Assembly (NCBI RefSeq): GCF_000283155.1
Contig: NW_004454160.1
Span: 2,494,375-2,558,374 of the forward strand
Source: Ceratotherium simum simum
Lineage: Eukaryota; Chordata; Mammalia; Perissodactyla; Rhinocerotidae
Direction: 5' to 3'
Length of the DNA: 64,000 bases
The notes under the pieces were generated by a model. It searched no databases. It was given only the letters and a program-made list of their open reading frames with translations, and was not told the origin of the DNA. The translations under genes were made by a program, and so were the position numbers. Below, one piece after another: positions 41,291 to 52,329 of the stretch. Position 1 is the first letter of the stretch, and each line of letters starts with the position of its first letter.

Positions 41291-41962
41291 CTTTTTTTGA
41301 ATTTATTTTTTTATTGTGGTAACATTGGTTTATAACATTATATAAATTTTGGGTGTACATCATGATATTTCGATTTCTGTGTAGATTACCTCATGTTCAC
41401 TACGCAAAGACTAATTACAACCCCTCACCATACACATTGGCCTAATCACCCGTTTCACCCTCCTCTCTGTCCTCTTCCGCTCTGGTAACCACCAATCTAA
41501 TCTTTGTCTCTTTGTTTCTTTGTTGTTTTTATCTTCTATTTATGAGTGAGATCACATGGTATTTGACTTTCTCCCTTTTACTTATTTCGCTTAGCATAGT
41601 AACCTTAAGGTCCATCCATGTTGTCACAAATGGCTGGATTTCATCCTTTTTTATGGTGAGTAGTATTCCGTTGTGTATATATACCATATCTTCTTTATCC
41701 ATTTGTCCCTTGATGGGCACCTAGGTTGCTTCCAAGTTTTGGCTATTGTGAATAATGCTGCAATGAACATAGGGGTGCATATATCTTTATGCATTAGTGT
41801 TTTCACATTCTTTGGATAAATAGCCAGCAGTGGAATAGCTGGATCATATGATAGTTCTATTCTTAATTTTTTGAGGAATCTCCATACTGTTTTCCATAGA
41901 GGCTGCAGCAGTTTGCACTCCTACCAGCAGTGTATGAGGGTTCTCTTCTCTCCACATCCTCC
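41291..41962 (-). mobile_element. 5'-truncated L1 insertion, antisense
   Basis: After a T-rich start it reads GTAACATTGGTTTATAACAT, then GGCACCTAGGTTGCTTCCAA, TATTGTGAATAATGCTGCAA and GCAGTTTGCACTCCTACCAG, the antisense of the L1 ORF2 end and 3' region. AATATGCTCTC (41280-41290) and AATATCCTCTC (41963-41973) are a target-site duplication with one mismatch. Confidence 0.88.
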
Positions 41963-43149
41963 AATATCCTCTCTCTAAGCGAGGTGAACAGTGGTCAGAA
42001 CTCAGAGTAGGGGGAGAGCAGCAAACTCTCTGTAGAGGTGGAAGGGAGTCTACCTTGTTTCTAACCTACACAGCTAGAAAAATGTCAAACTGTGGTTGCC
42101 TCTAGAGCAGCTCCCTGGTGAGGCAGTTCCAGGAACAGGCCTGACCCAGAGCGTGGTCCTCCCACTGAGGCCTTGGACTGGGGGCAGGACACCTGTCATC
42201 CTCTGTTTTCTCATCTATCTGCCCCACCCACATTTATTCTAAGGCCCAGAGGAGCTTTGCAATTTGCTAGCCCTCTACAGTTTATAAAGAATGAGAGTGG
42301 TGACAACCCAAAGGCTAGCGTAGCCCAGGGACCTCCGCAGCCTGCTGCCTGCCGCCTTCTTGAAGTTCTCAGGGGGCTGCTTTCTGAATTGCCTTTAAAA
42401 AACGAAACCAAACCCCAACTCAACAGTGTTGAATCAGCTGCTCACTCTACCTGACCCGCCCCCAATGTGATCTACAGCCGCGATTGCTAACGGTCACCTA
42501 GGGACAAATTAAGGAATTGAAAATGCTGAGCTTGAGAAGCCGAATTCCTTACACTATCTGGGGCTGTTAATCACTCAGCAGAAACTAGCCAGCAAGCAGG
42601 AAAAGTAGCTTGAGGGACAGAAAGTGTGGGTCTGTGCGCTGATTTTGGAGGGTCTCAGGTGGTGGAATCCAAATGTAGATGTGCAAACGTGTCGGATGTA
42701 CTTCGAATGGGCGCCACAGTTGACAGCTCCCAGGAACCATAAAGCTCTTTTAGGCTGCCCCAATTGCCCTAATTTTACAGATGAGTAATGTGGACTTGGT
42801 AATGAAGAGACTTTTGCAAGGTTAGCTGGTGACTCGATGGCCCAGTGAATCGAGTCCATGCCCACACACGGGCTGTTTCCTGAGAGAAGGCTGCCAGGTT
42901 TTTACCCAATGTGGTGAGAAGAATAGAAGATGCACATTCAGGGAGTCCTTTGGGAATCCACCTCCAAGGGCGGAGTGGGGTTAAGGGTAGTGCACGCTGC
43001 AGGAAGATGCGTGCCAGGAATAGTGGCGCGCCCGAGATTGGCAGAGATAAGAAAGCAAGTATCTGGCGGTGGGGGAGTGTACCTTCCGTGTAGACGAGGA
43101 AGGGGTAAGCTTCACCACCCACCACCCTCTAGGGTGGGGATCGCTACAA

Positions 43150-43900
43150 ATTTCCCACTATACAAATAGTGGGAAACTTGGCGCTTGGGGTCGCGTAGCC
43201 TGGCACTCGGTCTTCCAAGAAACACGCGCCCCTCCGGGAGCCCGCCGCTGCCTGACTCCCGCCTCTCGCCCGTCCAGAACCCAAGAAGCCAGGCCTGGAC
43301 ACCCTCTCCTCCCGGGGCCTCGGCGCCGGGTGCTCGGCCCCCTGACTGCGGCGCAGGGAGGCACCGCGGCGTTGCGCTCTTCCCTCCGGGCGGTGCCCTG
43401 GCGGTGGAGGGCTTCCGGTCACACTTCCCGGGAGGCAGGCTCGGGGCACTGGGCTCCTCCAGAGCCTGCCCAGGCCCGCTCTTCTCCTTCATCCACCAAT
43501 TATCCGCTCTTCAGTGTAGCCCCATAGTTATGACAATTTGTTTAGTGAAGCTCCGCAGACAATGGAAAGTTCCGAGGTTTCCTGGACGTTGTGTTCGGGA
43601 GGCGGGGCCGGGACCCGCTGACGGCGGTTTCCCCAGCCCCGTTCCCACCCTTCTCTGCCCCCTCAGCCACCGGGCAGCAGAAAGAGGCGGCCAGCCTTCT
43701 CCTGCCCTTCTGCCCGAGGACCCACGGCTGCGCCGCCCGCCACCTCTGCACCTGCCTGGCTGAGGTGAGATGCGCGGTGAGGGCGGTGCGCACAGGCCTA
43801 CGCCCAGCTACTCAAGCTGCCGGGGGCGATGACCTCGAGTGCCGGGCGGGAGAAGGGAGTGCGAGGCGGGTGGAATCACCCCTAAGGGAGTGGGAAGAAC
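43150..43900. other. CpG island B, intergenic
   Basis: A GC- and CpG-dense block about 0.75 kb long. Open frames are present on both strands and look like composition effects. Role unknown; it belongs to the series of CpG blocks leading to TBX15. Confidence 0.65.
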
Positions 43901-44027
43901 AAGAATTGTTAGGTGAGCTGGGTAAAGGGTCCTAACTTTGCCGCGCTCAGGAATCTAGGACCAGTCAACGACGTTTTAGGAACCTCGGTTTTCTTATCTA
44001 GAAATGAGAATAATAACACTATGTTGT

Positions 44028-44049
44028 CCCCCCCCGGGTATGGGGGGGG
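44028..44049. repeat. C8 / G8 inverted repeat
   Basis: Eight C are followed by GGGTAT and eight G, giving a perfect hairpin-capable inverted repeat of homopolymer arms. Confidence 0.85.
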
Positions 44050-44239
44050 CGGTGACAGCTCTCTTGTGGGAGATGCAGTCCTGCGGGCGGCTGGAGAGAT
44101 GCGGAACCCAGGGCAGGAAAGAGCAGGCGCGCTCTTGGCTGTTTTAACCCATCCTGCTCTGGCAGGAAAATCTAACGTATAAAACATCAGAAATGGCCAC
44201 GCAGGGACAGCTCAGATCAAGTGCAGTCGTGATGATATT

Positions 44240-45135
44240 GCGCACTCGGTCTTTCCAGGGAAGGAAAGACCGCTGCGGTTTGGGAGAAGCCTTCCGGCTT
44301 GCACCCCGGGGCCCGCCCTAAAGGGCGCAGGAAGCCCAGTGAGGACGTGGCGATCCTCCTATGTGCCTTGCTTGGGAGGTAGGTTCCGCGGACGCGAGAG
44401 GAAAAGCCCTCATTTCTGCCGCCTGGCTCCACAGTAACCTCGCGGCGAAAGCGGAGAGGTGGCCGGCCCCTCCCGGAGACTCAGCCCAAACTGGATTCAG
44501 CTTCTTCGGCCGCAGAAACTCCCAAGCCCCGCGAACACGCGGTGCACCTCTCTGGGCTTCCAGCGTCGGCGCCCGGGCCACACTTCCGAGATCTCGGAGT
44601 GGCGGGTGCCAGCCCCGCGCTTCGCTTAAGGAGAGCGCGTGGGGGCCGAGGGAGCTCCCGCCTAATCAATCAGGCCTGCAGAGTCGCCTGGTCGGCCTGT
44701 CACATAGAAACGAATCTACAATCGAGATCCTCGCTACCCTCTGCCTGGAAACCTGGGACTGACCCCGGTCCCCCGAATAATCCGAATCCTAACCTAGTTC
44801 TCCCCAGACCTTCTGGCGGCGGCGAAGTGACCTGTCAGCCTGAGCGCAGGAGAGGCTGTCTAGGAGCTCCGGCAGCTACTTGAGTAGGAACTGGGCGATT
44901 TGGTGGCATTTCCGCTGTTTATTCGGGCATTTAGTGACCAGACGGTCCGTGATTAGGCACCCTGCCCTCCAGCTCACCACGCCCCCCGCGCGGCCAGCAG
45001 TCGGGGGCTCCTGCCGAGGCTCTGAATCTAGTGCGGCATGCGGTTGGTCAAGGCGAGGTTTCTCCGCGCGCCCAGAACAGGCGCAGCTCCGCACTTCCCC
45101 GCTGCGCAGCCGCGAAGTTGAAGGGGTAGAGAATT
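44240..45135. other. CpG island C, intergenic
   Basis: CpG-rich at 44280-44660 and again at 44980-45125. It is followed at once by an AT-rich stretch (45240-45340) with little decay by repeats, a pattern often seen where a conserved element borders an island. Confidence 0.6.
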
Positions 45136-46428
45136 TAAAATACACTGGCCAAAATTCACTCTTGTGAACACTTTGAAGTTGGTTAACTGTGACTGCGCCC
45201 GCTCCCTCCCCCATCTGGGCCAGATGCACCAGAAAGCGGCACTTTGATCTTGCAAAGCAGCAATTTATATTTCTTTAAAAAATTGTTTTCTGTAAAAAGA
45301 TGATTGGACTAGGGAGAAAATAATGTAATTCCGCGGGCGCAGGGCTGAGCATCGACTTTCTGGGCCGGGCCGGAGCTGGGCCCGGGGCACCAAGCACATC
45401 TGTTCGCCTGGGTTGCAGCGCATTCCTCTTCTTCAGGGTTTTTTCTTCCCCTCCCCCGCCGGACCAGTCCGCACGATTCACCCGAGGCAGGAAGCTGGGC
45501 TTTATTTGTCTTTGACCTAGAGATGCAGGGAGAGAAGGTGTGGAGAGGTTGGGATGGGGGGTGCAGTGGGAAAAGCTAAGACTGAGGCTGCACGTTCGGT
45601 GAATTAAATTGGAAGAAAGGGGAGGAGGAGCACAGAGAGAAAAACTACCTCCTGCCTTCCAGAGGAGAATTCGGTGCCCTCCAACCTCTTCCCCGCCAGG
45701 AAAGGAGTGAGGGTAGCTGCAGACTCGGTGGATGGAGGGCCAATATCAACCCGTTCCCATCGGTCTTTCCCGCCACGGGGATTTGCTGAAATAAAACCAA
45801 CGTGCAACCTTTCCCGGCGTTTGCCTTAATAACCTCAAATTAGATTACGATTCGGGAGAATATTAAACTACGTAAAGCGCCAAACACCCTGGGCTTCCCA
45901 CCAACTCCCGCCCTCACACCCAGCTGGGGGGCCCTCCCTCCTCTGCCTGGGCCCACCTGGCCAAACCCCCCCCCCCACTCAAGGGCCTGCTTGAGTCGCT
46001 GATTCCCTGGGGTCCTCAGCCCCTCAGCCTTTTAACTCTCTTTCTGCTCCCTAACTGGAATCTCTTCTCTTCCCTCTCTCTGAGACCCGGGGAAGGTACC
46101 CCACACGTCAGCGCTTGAGGAAGGGGTGCAGGAAGCTCACTCATTCCTGCCCTCCAGTCTACAGGCTGGTCCTGCCAGGCCACTGGGGTCTCCGCAGGAG
46201 TCAGGTTTGTGCTAAGAACCCTTGGCTGAGGGCGTTAAATCCCAGGCGCTTGACCACAAGGGCTCTGCTGTGCAAGAGGTACTTGCTGGGAAGACCCATT
46301 CCAGACCCCCTCCTTAATCCTCTGCCCTGACTCACCCCAAATCCTACTTTGGGAAGAGGAGTGAGAGTAGGGGGGCCGATTTTATGCCCTGGCCGAGTGG
46401 GGTTGCAGGAGTTGTTGCAGTCCTGGCC

Positions 46429-46560
46429 TCTTTCCTTCTATGTTTCTTTCCCTTTGTTTTCTTTTTCCTTTCCTTTCCTTTTGTTGCTTTCCTTCTTTTC
46501 TCTCTTTCTTCCCTAGGTTTTGTCTTTTCCTTCTCTCCTTCCTCTCTCTCTCATATTTCC
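46429..46560. repeat. Polypyrimidine tract (CTTTCC-rich)
   Basis: About 130 bases are nearly all C and T on the + strand, with repeated TTTCC units. The matching open frame is an artefact of this composition. Confidence 0.85.
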
Positions 46561-48799
46561 CTGGGTTTTGCTGTCTCCAGTCTCTCAGTCCTAAAAGCCC
46601 CAATCCACGTTTCTCAGGCTCTGAGGAGGCCACTAGCAACCTGCTCGCCTGCACTGCTAGACCCAGAGAGAGCCTGCGGGGGCCATGGGAAACTGGGGTC
46701 ACAAGAGAAGCTGACTGGTCTTAGAGTGCTCAGGGGCCTCCTGGGGCCCAAGGCCCAGGACAGGGGCTCACGGGTCCTCCTTGTACAAACCTTTCCTTTC
46801 CTTGGCCCTATTAACATCCCCACTCACTCACCTCTCTCCCCACAGTCTTCCCCACAAGACAAGTGCAAGCTGGGCTTCCAGTTATAATGTAAAAATTCAG
46901 GAAAAATAGATGGAAAGGTGGCAAGTGGGAGTCCCAGGCAGGTAGGAGAGAGGACTTGGTCAGCTGGTTGGGTGAAAAAATGCATCTGTGGCACCAAGGG
47001 AAGCTTCCGGGCAGGGCAGACATGGGTGAGGTTACTGGCGAGGGCATGAGGGAGGCTGAGGAGCAGCATGGAGCTCAGCCTGGGGCAAAACCAACACCAG
47101 TGAAACCGGCCCAACACTACTTTGCCTCGACAGGAGTTTTAGTGTTGTGTTTGCTCAAAGCAAAATCCGCCAGTGAGACTGGATTGGCCATCAAGGGAAG
47201 AGAAAAATTAGCCCAAGAAGAGAGGCTGCCCACATTCCACCAAGAACTCAAAATCAAGAAAAGTGAAAATGGAGGAGGGGCGGTCTTCTTGCATTTCACC
47301 CTCTTCCTTCTCTTTCTGGATCCCACAGGAAGCAGCTGGCTGGGGCTAGCGCCCCTGGGCCATCCCAGGGACTGTTCTTTCCACAGTTCCCCTCACACCT
47401 GCAGCCCCAGCTTCCCAGGCATGCCAGCCTTCACTGGGGGTGAAAAGAGCTAGGCCTGCGACCTGGGCGACCCGGGTGAAGGGAGGAGGCTGCAGCCACC
47501 TGGGCACCAAAACATTTGCCAAACTCAGCTTGAGCCCCTCAGAGCCCGAAGGTCACGTATGACTTTGGGGCATCACTGCCGAGACGTGCCCTTTGAGAGG
47601 TGGGGATGCCAATGATGAGTCTGTGTCTCCCAGCCAGCCCAGCTTCCCAGGGCTGATCTGTGTCTTCATAGGGAGCCCTCCTTTTGTGCTGGGGACCTCT
47701 GCTTTACTCCCCTTTCCCGCCAAATTAAGCCAAAAGCTTTCTCTCCCAAGCTGAGGTTTTTCTTCTGAAATCTGGAGCTCTCTTAGGCTCAGCCTCAAGG
47801 ACCTAGGAGTTTTCCTGCTCTGTCAACTCTTCCAAGACAAATTTGACTTCCAAGAAATAAACAACTGATACCAATCAGTGCTCGGGGCCACAAGACCTCT
47901 TCCTTATATGCATTTCAAATGGATCTGAGCTATGGAAATGATGATTAAAACATACGGGGGACCTCGGAGTTGAGCCCCGTAAATGTGTGTATGGGTGGGA
48001 GAGGGAAGGGGGCTGGGGAGTGCTCTGTTTGAAAGCATTTGAAGGCCCACTGTAGGGAGCAGCAACTCCCTAGTGGCCCTGGAGTTATGGAGGTGGCGCC
48101 CATGCCAGATTAACACTCCCTGTCTTCAGGAAGCTCCCAATCTGAGGGTGGAGATGGTCTGCATGGCACTGGCTATGTGACGGCGTGGACAAGTTCCACT
48201 GGAGAAGGATGGGTGCTTTGAACTGAGCTGGGGGCTCCAAGGTTACCTCCTGATTGCTCAGTTACCAGCCCACAAGTGTGTGGAGGATCCCCTGCCTAGA
48301 GATTGGGGGCTGGGCAGGCAGGGAGCCTTCAGGGAATAGATGGTTTGGGGTTGAACCAATAAAGAGTCGGAGCCATGGAAAGCCGACGCTTCTAAAGCGA
48401 AGCAGCCCAAGACAACTGGACCCTGAGCCGCAAGGGAAGGCCCCAGGACTGGCGAGTCCACAGGGAGAGGCCAGCTTGAAGTGGGTATCACTGAGCCAGG
48501 AACTTGGTGGTTTGATCTTAGTTGACTGAGCCCAGCCAGGGATGACAGCTTCCTGTTCCCTTCCCAGAAGCAACCAGAACAACTTGAGGCGTTATATCTA
48601 TTCTGCTCAGCGTGCCTTGCCCTGAGCAAAGACCGGATGGAGCTCCTGCCCTTTTATTTCCTGGCTCGAAAGGATGCTGCGCTTTTTTCGGCCTGTATAA
48701 GACAATCCATCAGTGGCCCCCTCCCCCACTATGCCCAAATCACTTGCAGGCAGAGAGAACAAATTGCATGTGCGTTTGCACCAGAGAGAGCCTTGGGAT

Positions 48800-49025
48800 A
48801 TAGGGATTAAGAATTCTGGCTCTAGAGCTAGATTACCTGCACTAAAAACTGTGAGACCCCTGCCAAGTTATGTAACACCTCTGTATCTCAGTTTTCTCCT
48901 CTGTAAAATGGGGCTGGTAACACTAGTTCTTGGTTCATGAACTTTGTGTGGGTGGAATGAGTTAGTGCACGTAAAGGACTTAGTACAGGGCTTGGCACAG
49001 TAAAAACGCTCAATATTAGCTCTTT
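48800..49025 (-). mobile_element. MIR SINE, antisense
   Basis: The + strand reads GTATCTCAGTTTTCTCCTCT, GTAAAATGGGGCTGGTAACA and CAGGGCTTGGCACAGTAAAA, the reverse complement of MIR tail, core and head. Confidence 0.85.
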
Positions 49026-51639
49026 ATAAGTGGTACAGACCAGAGAGGAGATACAGAATGAGACTTGGTGGCAAGAGAGGAAGGCTGTGGAAATAACTTG
49101 TCTTTTCTCTCTCTGATTTTCCTGGAAGCAGGGGCCTCTGCATGGCATTGCCTCTGCTGTTTTTTGAGCTGGGTCACAAGTTCTCCTTTCCAGTGAAGGC
49201 AGTCAAGGAGGGCAATATTGGGAGCAGGTGTCAGAGGTGCAGTTCCAGCCCACCCTAGTGCTACTGACTCTTGCTGGGAAGGGTCCTCATGGGCCCTTGG
49301 TGCTGCAGACACCATTGAAAATTAGGAGAACGTGGATTGTTGATTGAACAATTCACTGATTGTTCTGCCCTGGGAACGCCATCATTTGCCTGGATTTCTT
49401 GACTGTCCTATGAGGTCCTTGGAAAGTTTGTGAAGTAAAGTGAATATTTTTCTTGATTGGGGATAGACAGAATTCCTCGCCCCTGGCTTTCTGGGGTACC
49501 TGGCTGTGGGCCAGAGTGCAATGCCTCCTGCAGCTGTTTGAGTGCCAGGAGCATGGGGCTGCCACCCTCCCCCCACCTCTTCGGCAGTGGCAGGCCCGGC
49601 AACTCTGGCCATGTTGGCCTCTCCACAGACCCCCAACATGTGTCCTTGTTCTGAAAGACCCTCCAAGTTATAAAACAACTAAATATATATAGTTGATTTT
49701 GTAAGGTATATATTATATATGGCTTTATATTTTATTATCAATTTCTAATATATAAAACAACATTTCGAGGGCTCATTTGTCCAGACAACGGGGCTCCCCA
49801 AGTTGGTAATCTCCCTAACCCAACTGGTTTTGGGGTCACTAGGGATACGATGCATATCACCCAAGAGTTCTGGATTTTTTTCCACCTCCTTTGATTTGGT
49901 TTTGCCTAAGGAGTCTAAGAGGTGGCCTATAAATTATGGACCCAAACTAATGAAAAGCCTCCCATGACCTAGCTCACGCACCTCTCGCAGCTCTTCTCTC
50001 CCTCGTTTGAGGACAGAGGCAAGCATACATCTGGCCATTCAAACTGCCCCAACCTCCACACACCGGAGGATCTAATTCCCCAATCCCTCCTCGGAGCTTC
50101 ACGATCGGAGAGCTGCCTTCCGCTCTCCTTGTGTAACGAACAACTCGTTGTCCACTCATGGAGAGGGAGAGATTCATCCATAGGGAGGCTGTAAAAATCT
50201 ACTTGTCCACCTTTGCGGGTGATGGCTCAGGGCCTGGCCACCTCGTGTACTTCTACCAAGGACAGTTTCTTCTTGGGTGGCCGATTTTATTAGTGACGAG
50301 CGAAATCCAAATACTTCAGGCAAAAATTCCGTCACATCAAGGCCTTAATGCCTCAAATCATTTGCCTTTAGCTGCTGGTTCTCGTGGGCAGCCCCATGTC
50401 AGTGATCTAGGGGCCCCTCTCCCCTGCCTCACTACTGCCAGCCTCAGCCCCCACCCCCACCCCAGGAACCCCTTGTACCTTCTTTAGGATCCAGGGTCCT
50501 GGCCTGCTGTGTTGTACCAAGAAGCGAGAGGCACGAGGCAGGCATGTCTCCCCTTCTTCACTCCTGTAAGCTTTAGATAATCCTTCCTCTCAGCGGAAAA
50601 ACCAAAGGGAACTCTTAACCTTGCTTAGCCAAGCACCTGCAAACCCAGCAGGAAGGGGGAGATGGAATCACATATTAGAGAGCAAACCTGGAGGAGCCGG
50701 GAGTCCGCAAGTCAGAAAGAACTGGAAAGACTGCTCTGCCTAGGAAGGGTCCGGCTCTCGGGGGTTTGACTTTCTGGCTAGGAGGCCGGCTGGCTGGAGG
50801 GTGGAAGAGGTTGCATGCAGTTAAAACCAAAACAAGACAACACCTTGCTGCTCCTGCTCGGTGCTACCAATTCTTGCTGCCCAGTCTGCCAGTCCCTGCT
50901 GGGTCTCCCAGGCTTTGAAGAACGTCCTAGTCTCACCCAGGCACTGGATGACTCTCCCAAGCGGTGAGGCCTCAAGGCTGGGTGCTCCTCATTTTCCCTT
51001 TTTTGCTTTTTTTGGTCCAGTAAGAGACTTTGACCACAAAGGTAACTCTGTAGATGAAGGAGAGGACATCAGAGGACAGCCACATGGATTAAGTTTCAGG
51101 AGGCTAGGGAGAGCCCAAGGGAGCCATGGAGTAGGGCTAGAGATGCAGCAGGCAGAATGTGTGTAGATTTCTGCAGACTTTGGCCGTCTGAGCGTGTGGC
51201 CAGGATGTTTCCCCATATGCCTGTGTGTGACACTGTGTACCCAAGCATGTGTTGTTTCTACATGCATGTTTGATTCTAGAAAGGCATGTGGGTACACATG
51301 TGTAGCTGTACATGGCATGTACATGCATGTGTGTGCTGCCAGATAAATACAAATACAACCATGGCATTGTGTAGATGTGAAAAATACATGCATGAACCTT
51401 GTACTCAAAAGTTTACCATACGAGTATATAGTAGTTACTGATGTACCCACATTTATTTCGAGGCGCACGCTGGTGGCCTCAAAATCCCATGACTTTGGGT
51501 TGGTTTGCCTAGGGTTGCCAAGCAACCTTGAGCTCTTGAGGGTGCGGAATGTTACCTTCCAGGCTAGCCCAAGCAAGGCGAAAGAGAGGGGCTGGAGGGC
51601 CTTCCAGGAAGCCCCCCTCACCTCGTGCCCCAGGCCTGC

Positions 51640-52060
51640 CTTTCCGTAGCGCCTTGGTGTCCAGAGGCAGGCTCCTCCCTCGCGCTCAGTGGGCTCAGCG
51701 CAGGCTCGAGGTTTCGCTTCCTGCGAAGGCTGGCAGGACGGGGCTGGCAGGGCCGGAGCTGGCCCCTGCCTGCGCGGCGGGCGCAAACTGAAGGCGAAGG
51801 TCCGGCTGCCGGGTTGCACGGTACGCCCAGGGGAAAGAGGAGCTGGGCCTGGGGGAACAGGATTTCCTCGCCTCCTGGGCGCGGCCGCTCCAGGCACGGC
51901 CGCACAAGGCCCCCTTTGTGGAGGGGCCCAGCTCCAGCGCAGACCTAAGTCAGCGAACAATAGCGCAATGTTGCCGCCCGCCGGGCCAGGCTGTCCCGGC
52001 TACACCGCGGCCGCCGAAGGCGAGGAAACCGGGTGGCGCTTTTTTATAGTCACAAATATA
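51640..52060. other. CpG island D, intergenic
   Basis: A CpG-dense block of about 0.4 kb that ends abruptly at an AT-rich segment carrying two opposed TATA-like elements (52041-52064). It is the island nearest to TBX15 apart from the promoter complex itself. Confidence 0.65.
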
Positions 52061-52320
52061 AAATCGGGGCTTTCTCCCCTTTCGCTCGCCCCCTACCCCA
52101 AAGCCGATAGAAAGCAGATAAATTTATGAAGGGCGAGCTAAGAGAATAATTACAGGGTGAAGGCCGTTAAATTTTATTTCCAGTCCCAAAGGCAAAACCT
52201 GCGAGTTTATTGCAAACATCTGGAAGGACCGAGAGGTGGGCACGCTGCTAGTTTAAAATAAAAACAAAAGATTTTATTTCGCGAAAACAAAAAAACATCA
52301 TTAAAGACCCTTTCGCCCCC
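52040..52320. promoter_or_regulatory. Candidate conserved enhancer-like element
   Basis: An AT-rich, repeat-free segment abuts a CpG island and is loaded with homeodomain-like words (AATAATTACAGG, AAATTTATGAAGG, GTTTATTGCAAAC, GATTTTATTTCGCG). I infer a regulatory role from composition and motif density only. Conservation was not tested. Confidence 0.3.
52041..52064. promoter_or_regulatory. Divergent pair of TATA-like elements
   Basis: TATAAAAA is on the minus strand at 52048-52041 and TATAAAAT on the plus strand at 52057-52064, eight bases apart and pointing away from each other. The minus-strand element would start transcription at about 52015, inside CpG island D; the plus-strand one at about 52090. 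AT-rich sequence can yield such matches by chance. Confidence 0.4.
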
Positions 52321-52329
52321 ATGGACTGT

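Larger units (their letters stand above)
38531..43150. other. Intergenic stretch between CpG blocks A and B
   Basis: It is mostly single-copy looking sequence, with a TG run at 39553-39569, an L2 3' scrap near 40045-40095 and the L1 at 41291-41962. No exon was recognised. Confidence 0.7.
45135..51640. other. Intergenic stretch between CpG blocks C and D
   Basis: It is unusually poor in repeats for 6.5 kb: a C11 run (45966-45976), a polypyrimidine tract (46429-46560), one antisense MIR (48800-49025), an AT-rich near-palindrome (49677-49696) and a CATG/TGTG-rich region (51220-51345). No gene was recognised. The paucity of transposons fits a regulatory domain. Confidence 0.65.

Noticed and set aside
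46384..46887. Phe/Leu/Ser-rich 167-codon frame resembling a membrane protein
   Set aside because: The hydrophobic look comes from a CTTTCC polypyrimidine tract.
48061..48077. CTCF-like word ending CCCTAGTGGCC
   Set aside because: Only about ten of thirteen core positions fit, and the left half is wrong. Too weak without scoring or binding data.
50989..51960. 323-codon minus-strand frame taken as a protein gene
   Set aside because: It opens with TTG, and the first internal Met is far downstream. Cys/His/Met content in the middle comes from CATG/TGTG-rich DNA. Kept only as a transcript question in the findings.
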